From NCBI GenBank assembly GCA_009731375.1, contig BJOX01000311.1, positions 336,634 through 376,171 on the forward strand: DNA of 39,538 nt, written 5' to 3'. The notes under the pieces were generated by a model. The model saw only the letters and a program-made list of their open reading frames with translations, had not been told where the DNA came from and ran no database searches. Made by a program: the position numbers and the translations under genes. This document shows positions 8,835 to 18,100 of this stretch, one piece after another (position 1 is the first letter of the stretch; every line of letters starts with the position of its first letter). This DNA comes from Paulinella micropora (lineage: Eukaryota; Cercozoa; Imbricatea; Euglyphida).

Positions 8835-11800
8835 GAGGAGAAGAGAGAGGAAAAGAAGAGAGAGAAGGAGATAAAAACTGTTCTTTTTAATCCGACAGTC
8901 ACAGTTATGCCTACTGTTGATGAACAGGATACGAACGGTTCCGTTCCTCCCAGACGTGAAGGTGAATGCACACAGCCTCACAAGCCCCAAGGTAAGCACT
9001 TGCTAGTTCATCCTTCGAGAGCTAATATGATAAATGATGCGAATAGGAAGGCGAAGAAGGCGATGGAGGAGAGGAAGCCGAAACCAAAGGCTAGGTCTCC
9101 TCCTACGAAGAAGCAGCGGACCGTACCCCCGCCAAAGGACTCAATAGTCTCTGCTATAGACACGAGTACACTCGGTGTACCAGACTCTGTCCAAAAGACA
9201 CTCGAGATACCGGAAGCCCCGGAGACTCAAGAAGTTAAGTTGGCGGAAAAGGGGGGAGAACGAGAAGAGGACAAGGAACTTGAGCTTAGACTCAAAACCC
9301 TAGAACGAAAAATTCATGTGCTAGCGGCTAGTTTACATAGACCAGACGCGCTATGCTACACTGACCTCTTTTGTGAAACTTTACAAACCACATTAAAAGT
9401 TGGTAATGATACGATGGCGAATATTAATATTGTCGGCCAGAAGTTTTTGAATAGTCACCGGACATGGGTGGACAAAAACATTAGAAAAACAAAGGGGACC
9501 CTAAAAGGGGTAGGCAGCCGTACGGAAATTACGGGCATCGTCACATTAATTTTCAAATTGAAATCCGGTCGAGTATATCGTGCGGACCTCTATGTTGTCC
9601 CCGATTACCACGGTTCAATCCTGCTGTCGTATGACCAATTGGCTACGATGGGGGCTGTGATCGATTGCGCCGCACGGCGGGTGATTTATGGAGTGAAGAA
9701 TGGAGAGGAGGAGGATATTAATCCGATGACTGCTACTGACTCATACGAGGCTTTTGAGCTGAGTCTAGCAACGGAGAGGAAAAAGTTGGCCTTCGTACAT
9801 GAGGCAACTGAAGCCTATGTACACCCCTATGTCACAGTGCCGGAGGAACTGACCTGGACCGACAATTGGGAGACGGAGATGCAGGCGTATACGGTTACGA
9901 TTCCCGCATGGGACAGAAAGTCTATTGATGACTTAGTCGTAGCGCGTAATGAGGAGATAATATGTGTTGCGAAACAGTGCCCGTCGTTGGCCAGATTCGC
10001 AGAAGGTGGCGGGGCAGATGTCCATATTACTAATGGCTACTGTTACCATGCGAAGGTGTCAGATGAGAAGAGAGAGGCGTTTGTGCCAAGGAGGAAGGGG
10101 CGTATCCCCGATACTCCAGCGGATGACATTAAAACTTTTATCACGAACTTTTGGGGCGATGTGCCTACCTGGCCGCGCTCATTAACTGAAGTGAAAAAGT
10201 GTCTACGGACTCTATTTGAGAGTAACAAGCCGTATACTGTCATTCTGCCATACAATGAGAAGGCGATCTGGGCACAGGAGATAAGGGACCGGCTTATTGA
10301 TCATCCTATACCTGTTCCTTCTCGCAAGCAACAGTTAGTGGTGGCTTGTCGACTCGGGTCTCGGGAGCAGAGCAGTGCATACAAGCAAAAGCTCAGAGCC
10401 CAGGACAAGTTGAAATTGATACCTCAAGCTTTCACATGCTTTGATGGTTTCTACACCCGTAAGGCTCCGATACAATACGCGAACCTTATTGATATGCTTG
10501 TCGGGCTGGGTCATGATGATGAGCCGGACACAGTCACGTATGAAAGAACGGGACTAGACGATTTGTCCGAGGAAGATTTGAGTTTGGAGGAGGACTTAGC
10601 GCCCCTCAAGGAGCATAAGAAGATGTCGGAGGAAGATTTCCAAGCGGCGGCGCGGAAAATTTTAGAAGAAGGAGTGGGTTCGGAGAGAGAGAAGGCGTTT
10701 CTCAAAGCTAAGATGGAGGCGTACAGAGAAATTTTCGACCCTCCTCGGGCAGGTGGTGTAAAGTCGGATGACTTCACTGCTGTCATTTACAAGATACCGG
10801 GTGCGGAGCCATCTCCGGCACCACGGAGGGCAAATTTGAGCATACATGAGGCAAAAATAGCGGAGGAGAATGTGAGACAGTTGCTCGATGAGGACTTTAT
10901 TGAGAGATCTACATCTCCAATTGTCTCTCAACCGAAAATCGTCCCTAAGCCAGGAGGAGAATGGCGCTTGACGATCAATTATGCCCGTGTGAATAAGGTG
11001 CTAGAGGAAGAGAGAAATCCTCTGCCGACCTTAGAAGAAGGCAGAAGGGTGCTGCGGAATGCTAAATTCTATTCGGTCATTGACCTTAAGAACGGCTTCT
11101 GGCAGATACCACTGGACGAGAAATCCAGATGGCTGACTGCATTCGTTGTGGGTATGGAAATATACCAGTGGAAGGTGCTTCCAATGGGACTCAAACAGGC
11201 CCCGGGGCTCTTTCAGAAGGCGATGCAGAAGATGTTGAGCGGTCAATATGACGACCAGTCGGAGGATGGTTTTATGAGAAGGAGAGGACAGAAGGCGGGA
11301 GAATATGCATTTTGTTACATCGATGACATCATCGTATACTCTAACACAATGGAAGAGCATATCGATCACTTGTCAGATGTCTTCAGGCGCATCGGAGCTT
11401 TTGGCCTGAAATGCAACCTAAAGAAATGTCAGCTTGCCAGGACAAGTGTGACGTATTTGGGTTACGAGATTTCTCATAATAGGGTCTCGATATCGCGCGA
11501 GAAGAGGGAGGAGATCATGAGTAGACAGTTGCCAAAGAATCGCACAGAGTTACACTCTTTTCTTGCGATGGCACAGTACTACAGCCAGTTCATACCCGAT
11601 TGGGGTGCAACTCGGGCTAAGCTGGAGAAGATGATTGATTTTGGAGACTTTGAGAAGTGGGATGAGGAGGCTTTGCAGGCGTTTAATACGCTCAAAGATA
11701 TCATTTATAAAGATCCCAAGGACGGCGGATTAGTACTTATGATGCCCGACTTTACGAAACCGTTCGTAGTCGACACGGATGCATCTAAGTTTGCGATTGG

Positions 11801-14176
11801 CGCGGTGCTGCAACAGGAAGATGAGGAGAAAAAGTTGCGCCCGATCATGTTTATTAGTAGAAAGCTGTGTGCGGCGGAGCGAAATTACTGCACGCGACAG
11901 AGGGAGGCGTTGGCAGTAGTATGGGCTCTCAAGAGGCTCAGAGAATACTTGTGTCTATGGGGAGGACCTCTATTCACGGTTAGGACTCACAACCTTCTTT
12001 GGTTGATGAATCATGAACAAACCGGCCGTTTGGCGCGGTGGCAAGCTTTCTTGTCATGTTTCAATTTCACGATGGTCTATTTACCGGGAAAGCGAAACGT
12101 AGTCGCTGATAGCCTTTCTAGGCTAGAGTTTCAGTCGGAGGTGTCGGCTCTCGTATCATCAGTGGAGATGATGGACCTGTCCACGGACAAGGTATACGAG
12201 GTGAGCCACATAGAGGCGATGCAGATGGCAAGAGGCGTTCGTTATGACCGCACGGGTCTACGATATAGTCCTCAAGGCCCGGAGCATGGCATATGCTGTG
12301 AGGCGCATGTTCTCGAAGACGCTGAGTGGTCTTATGAGGCATACGAGAACGCGAAGGCGAATATAAAAGAAGAGGAGGAGACGACTGAGGTCTGTACTGA
12401 ACCTCCACAGGAAAATCGAAGCGAGCTTGATGAAGACCCGGAAAGGGTAGGAGTAAGGTTGGAGGACGGTACTATTCATATCGCCTCGCCTACCGCGTGG
12501 AGGCAGCAACAGGCGACGGATCCGGAGTTCAAGGAGCTCATAACGTTATACAAGAACCCTAATGAGCTTAAAAAGACTCCACAGATCAAAGATCAGATGA
12601 AGGAGATGGCGTGGAGAGATGGGCTATTGTGGTACAAGGGCCAGCATGGCAAATTTGCATCACAGCCTGACAAATGGACTCTCTGGGTACCAGAGAAGTT
12701 GAGGCGCTTTATATATGTCGCAGCCCATAACTGCCCCTTACTGGCACATCCGGGTCGACAAAGAACTCATTGGTTCATAGCGAGGCGATTTTGGTGGAAA
12801 GGGATGAAGGAGGAGATAGACAGGGAAGTGGACGCATGCATCCCATGCAAAACCACAAAGACACCGCTGAAGGCGAACTTTGGCCTGATCGGTACATTCC
12901 CGTTACACGCCGGGATGTTTGAATTTTTACACATCGATCATGTGGGACCTTTCCCCGAATCGGCAGAAGGGTACAGATACCTTCTTACCGCAATAGATCG
13001 AGCCACCAATTATGTCTGGGTTGTTCCTGTTAAGGACGCTACAGGCAAGACAACTGCGGAGGCTCTGATCGATAGGATCGTCTCGCAGATCGGAGTGCCT
13101 AGAAAGATATGTTCTGATCGAGGTTCTGACTTTAATAATGAAGTCATCGACAGACTATCTAAGTACTACGGGATGAAATGGCAATATGTTACTGCCTATA
13201 ACCCGAGAGCGAATGGCAAGATCGAGCGGGTACATAGACCTCTCAAAGCCTCGCTTAAGATGTACTGTATGAAGAAGGAGAATCAGAGAGCCTGGGTGGA
13301 GGCAGCACCTTCATTTGCCTTTGCAATGAACTGTCTACCCTCATCGGCATTAGGAGGAGCCAGGAGCTCAGTCTCGCCATATCAATTGGTTTACGGCCGA
13401 GAGCCTAATATCCCAACCTCACTTCTGCATCCAAAAGACACTTGGGCAGATGAGGATGAGTTGTTCGGGATGAGACTAAGAGCGAAGATGGAGGCGGAAC
13501 AAATAGTTGCGGCGCACAGGGAGGCGGAGCGCAGAAAGACTGACGCACAAGGAGTGCGACAAGCGCACTTAGATCAAGTCCGTTTCCAGGTTGGGGATAT
13601 TGTACTCTTGTACCATCCTCAAGTCCCTAAGGGGGTTAGCTCTAAGCTGTTTACCCACTGGAAAGGACCATACCAGATCATGGAACAGATGGGACCTCTG
13701 AATTATAAGATCAGGGGTAGAGGGAAGGTGCAGATTGTGAATGTTCGAAGGCTGATCAAATATGACCCCTTCTTACTTGAGGATGAATCCGTTGAGGAGG
13801 CGTTGAAACGGATGAAGGAGGACTTCAAAGAGGTACCGCCTATACAGAAGGAGGATACCTTAGAGGAGGAGAATGCCTATCGGGCACCGGTCACGGAGAA
13901 GGAGGAGACCGAGAAGGAGAGTAAGGAAGACTCAAACCGCAAAAGCGCGGCGGGGACTCAGTCTAAAGCCCCCATAGTCCGCGGCGGTACGAAGGAGAAG
14001 TTCACGGAGGCGCAGAGGAGGAGAGCGCAAAACGATCTCATCTTCGACCAATTGAGAAAGGTGGCAAGGTCGACGCGAGCGACGGATGTCCATGGAGGAG
14101 GAGGGGAGAAGGACACTAACCCGAACGCGGGTAATGTGGACATTCGACATGTGCGATGGAAGGAAGGAGAGGCGAT
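8832..14176 (+). CDS. Pol polyprotein, copy 1: protease, RT, RNase H, integrase
   Basis: Numbering is from the ATG at 8907. Protease-like region about 160-245, with D168-T-M-A where D-S/T-G-A is expected. A conserved region of unknown function spans about 260-640. Reverse transcriptase lies about 650-830 with FYSVIDLKNGFWQIP and YIDD at about 803. RNase H follows (DTDASKFAIGA, REALAVVWALK, NVVADSLSRL), but a 6-nt insertion (11952-11957) and a 6-nt deletion after 11987 remove the Asp-His pair that copy 2 keeps in RTDHHNLL. The integrase has an HHCC zinc site (ending CIPCK) and the triad D1344, D1404, E1440 (DD35E). A GPY/F module (HWKGPYQIME) is near 1585. These enzymes copy element RNA and insert the DNA. 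The order RT-RNase H-integrase defines the gypsy-like group. The frame stops being reliable at the 10-N gap (14177-14186). Confidence 0.9.
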
Positions 14177-14186
14177 NNNNNNNNNN

Positions 14187-14336
14187 AAATTACATGACGA
14201 AAATATTGCATATTTCCGGCTATCCGGGGGGTGATGCCTACAGTACCCCCTCCCGATTTTATGACGGAAATAGCATTTTCGTCATACACCTTCTGATTTC
14301 TTTCTGCAAATAGTATGCGCTATGGAGTCATGCCAC
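14187..14336 (+). repeat. R1 repeat fragment on its own small contig
   Basis: From about 14217 onward these 150 bases, bounded by 10-N gaps, match part of the R1 element at about 39027-39160, including the core ctatccggggggtgatgcc and the end tatgcgctatggagtcatgcc. They lie inside what copy 2 shows to be uninterrupted pol, where only about 40 nt should be missing. Contig misplacement is therefore likelier than insertion. It contains an imperfect palindrome (tatgacggaaat ... attttcgtcata). Confidence 0.75.
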
Positions 14337-14346
14337 NNNNNNNNNN

Positions 14347-14505
14347 GTGAGACCTGCAGAATCTCATGTTGCCGATGACACTCTCTCAGATCTTTATCTC
14401 ATGCGAGCTGTGGCGGTCCCGCAGACTACATGGGCAGCACGGACATCGAAGAGATCCTTAGCAGCAAAAACGATACAACCGGTACTCCATTTTTGGAGAA
14501 GCATG
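14347..14505 (+). CDS. Fragment of the Pol C-terminal region, copy 1
   Basis: The 159 bases between two 10-N gaps encode a piece (RPAESHVADDTLSDLYLMRAVAV ... PVLHFWRSM in part) that aligns to the C-terminal region of copy 2 Pol. It is the continuation of the pol frame broken at 14176. The function of this part of the protein is unknown. The last 90 or so codons found in copy 2 are not present. Confidence 0.8.
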
Positions 14506-14515
14506 NNNNNNNNNN

Positions 14516-14637
14516 CGGCAGTATGTCAAGAACAAACGTACTATTAATAAAAAATACAAGCAACGTGTTGCTGTAGTACGATTCCCCCTTTGATCTCCTT
14601 CTTCTTCTTATCATTATCATTATTATTATTATTATTC
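14516..14637 (+). repeat. R1 repeat 3' fragment with ATT-type tail
   Basis: The sequence beginning gcagtatgtcaagaacaaac and ending in a cttcttcttatcatt(att)n tail matches the end of R1 at about 39293-39410. Right of the tail (14638 on) the R1 similarity stops. Confidence 0.8.
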
Positions 14638-15126
14638 ACAGGGAGATCGTAAGTACATTGTCTTTTTTAATGACATACCCTTGTATAAGGCGGATATCCT
14701 ATGATATAGTATTAGGGGGCCAGTCCTAATAGCTATATCCGAAGTCGAGGTGTATGTACCCGACCCTGCGATATACCGACACAAGTAGAGATTGACCGTG
14801 CTCAGGTACGACAGTATATAATCTATCGTAAAAAATAATTTAATGAAAGTTTCAGAGAACATTTCATTTTCGAGAACATCATCCCAGGACTTGGAAAGGG
14901 TCATACCCGGGAACACCATCGCTCAATACACTAGCGATCCCCGTATACGGTGTAGTATCATCGTCGATCGACCTTTCGCACTCGTATGTTGCGATCGAAT
15001 GCCAAGTTATATCACTGAGTCTTTTTAATATTCATATTGATAACTGATGATGCATGATCAAATCATGATACGCCGTGGGCAATCAATCAGTTTATTTGAG
15101 ACGCATAAAGAAAAATAGTTTCTTTG
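14638..15126 (-). other. 3' flank of retrotransposon copy 2; possible poly(A) signal
   Basis: These 490 bases follow the copy 2 pol stop on the minus strand. An AATAAA hexamer on the minus strand (15096-15091) sits about 31 nt after the stop. No gene, no PPT/LTR boundary and no repeat of the sequence upstream of copy 2 gag could be recognised, so an LTR here is unproven. Confidence 0.4.
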
Positions 15127-18100
15127 TCACTGCCTTCGTCGTCTGGCGCGGATTTCTTTGCCTGGTGGAGGACCACCAACAAAAGTCAGATCGAACTTTG
15201 ACTGTTCGAGAATGTCCCAGATCTTATTAGGGATTCCGCCCAACGATAATTCAAAAGGGACATCAAGCACTCCTCTTGGCAGTGTCTGAATGGTCCACGC
15301 AGTGTAATCCTTGTCTCTGGGAGTAATTGTATCATCCCATGTCTCGAGACTTTTTGCGTCTTTATATACTGGCAGATAATGTCTTGCCTTTGGATCCTCA
15401 ACCGGGTCCATACTTCTCCAGAACTGGAGTATCGGTTGTACTATCTTTGCGGCTGATGATATTTTGAGTGTCCGTGTGACACGCATCTGTCGTGGGACCG
15501 CCACGACCCGCATCAAGTATAAGTCTGAGAGAGTGTCATCAGCGACATGTTGTTCCGCTGGTCTCATCAGATAGAAAACATTTTTCACCCATGCGATGGT
15601 TGCTATCGCATCGCCTTCCTTCCATCGCTCATGGACAATCTCAACGTTGCCCGCGTTTGGGTCAGTGTCCGTCCCCTCCTCCTCCTGGTGGACGTCCTTT
15701 GATCTCATCGACCTCATCGCCTTCCTCGGTTGGTCGTTGATAAGATCATTCCGCGCTCTCCTTAGCTGCGCCTCTGTGATCTTCTCCTTCTTTCCGCTAT
15801 GCTCTCGCGGAGACTTGGACTGAGTCCCCACCGCGCTTATGCGGTCAGTCTTCTCCTTGCTGTCCACCTCACTCTCCTCCTTCTCAGCTATCGGTGCCCG
15901 ATAAGCATCGTCTTGGTCTATGCCAGCCTCCTTGTGGATGGGCGGCACCTCTTTGAAATCATCCTTCATCCGTTTTAACGCCTCCTCAACGGATTCATCT
16001 TCCAGTAAGAAGGGATCATACTTAATCAGCCTTCTTACATTCACAATTTGCACCTTCCCTCTACCCCTGATCTTGTAATTCAGAGGTCCCGTCTGTTCCA
16101 TAATCTGATAAGGTCCTTTCCAGTGAGTGAACAGCTTAGAGCTGACTCCCTTCGGGACTTGAGGATGGTACAATAGTACAATATCCCCGACCTGGAACTT
16201 GATCTGATCCAAGTGCGCTTGTCGCACCCCTTCAGCATCAGTCTTTCGGCGCTCCGCCTCTCTATGCGCCCTGACTATTTGTTCCGCCTCCATCTTCACT
16301 CTAAGTCTCATCCCAAACAACTCATCCGCATCCGCCCAAGTGTCTTTTGGGTGAAGGAGCGAAGTCGGGATATCAGGCTCACGCCCATATACTAACTGAT
16401 ATGGCGAGATTGAGCTCTTCGAGCCTCCTAACGCCGTAGAGGGTAGACAGTTCATTGCAAACGCAAATGATGGTGCTGCCTCGACCCATGCTCTTTGATT
16501 CTCCTTCTTCGTGCAATACATCTTTAGCGAGGCTTTGAGGGGTCTGTGTACCCGCTCGATTTTCCCATTTGCTCGCGGGTTATAGGCAGTAACATATTGC
16601 CATTTCATCCCGTAATACTTAGATAGTTTGTCGATGACCTCGTTATTAAAGTCCGAGCCTCGATCAGAACATATCTTTCTTGGTACTCCGATCTGTGAGA
16701 TGATCCTATCGATCAGCGCCTCGGCCGTCGTCTTGCCGGTAACGTCTTTGACAGGGATGATCCACACATAGTTGGTGGCTCTGTCAATAGCCGTAAGGAG
16801 GTATTTGTAACCATCCTTCGATTCTGGGAAAGGTCCCACATGATCAATGTGTATAAACTCAAACATCCCCGCATGAAGAGGAAATTCGCCAATCAGGCCG
16901 AAATTTGCCTTCAGTGGTGTTTTGTTTATCTTGCACGGGATGCATGCATCCACCGCCTGATCTATCTCCTCCTTCATCTTCTTCCACCAGAATCGCCTCG
17001 CTACGAACATATGAGTTCGTTGTCGACCCGGATGCGCCAAAAGTGGGCAATTGTGGGCTGCGACAAATATAAATCGTCTCAGACTCTCCGGTACCCAAAG
17101 GGTCCATTTGTCCGGCTGTGACGCATAGCGACCGTGAAGGCCCTTGTACCACAGTAGACCATCTCTCCATCCCATCTCCTTCATCTGATCTTTGATCGCT
17201 TTCGTCATCCGTAGCTCATCCGGGTTCTGATATAACTGTATCAGTTCTTTAAACTCCGGATCTTGAGCCTGTTGTTGCCTCCATGCGGTAGGCGAGGCTA
17301 TATGGATAGTACCATCTTCTAGCCGTACCCCGATTCTTTCCGGGTCATCGTCTAGGTCACTTCTCCGCTCTTGAGGAGGCTCCGCATAAACTTCCTGCGT
17401 CTCCTCTTCCTCTCTTATGTTCGCCTTCGCATTCTCATATACCTCATAGGACCACTCAGCGTCCTCCTGGGTATGTAGCTCACAACATATCCCGTGATCC
17501 GGGCCTTGTGGACTGTACCGTAGACCTGTGCGGTCATATCGGACTCCACTCGCCATCTCCATCGCCTCAATGTGGCTGACCTCATACACCTTGTCAGTGG
17601 ACAAGTCTTCCATCTCCACCGTGGACACCAACGCCGATACTTCTGAGTTAAACTCTAGCCTAGAGAGGCTATCAGCGACCACATTTCGCTTTCCCGGTAG
17701 ATGGACCATTGTAAAATCGAAACAAGACAAGAACGCTTGCCACCGCGCCAGCCGTCCCGTCTGTTCATGATTCATCAACCATAACAGGTTATGATGATCA
17801 GTTCTGACAGTAAATTGAGGTCCTCCCCACAAATACTCTCTGAGCCTCTTGAGGGCCCACACTACCGCCAACGCCTCTCTTTGCCTTGTGCAATAGTTTC
17901 TCTCCGCCGCACACAACTTCCTACTAATAAACATGATTGGGCGTAATTTCTTCTCCTCATCCTCTTGTTGTAATACAGCCCCAATCGCAAACTTAGATGC
18001 GTCTGTATCGACTACGAATTGTTTCGTAAAGTCGGGCATCGTTAACACCAGTCCTCCGTCTTTCGGGTCTTTGTAAATGAGATCTTTGAGCGCATGAAAC

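Larger units (their letters stand above)
7155..14505 (+). mobile_element. Gypsy-like (Ty3-type) retrotransposon, copy 1, truncated
   Basis: This element carries gag (7155-8831), then in the same frame pol (8832-14176), and after two 10-N gaps a further piece of pol (14347-14505). It lacks the first several hundred codons of gag that copy 2 has, and the last 90 or so codons of pol. No LTR was recognised at either side. It is related to the minus-strand copy at 15127-23379 at clear protein level, with many substitutions, so the two are not a recent duplication. GC content drops sharply at its left edge compared with the genes before it. Confidence 0.85.
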
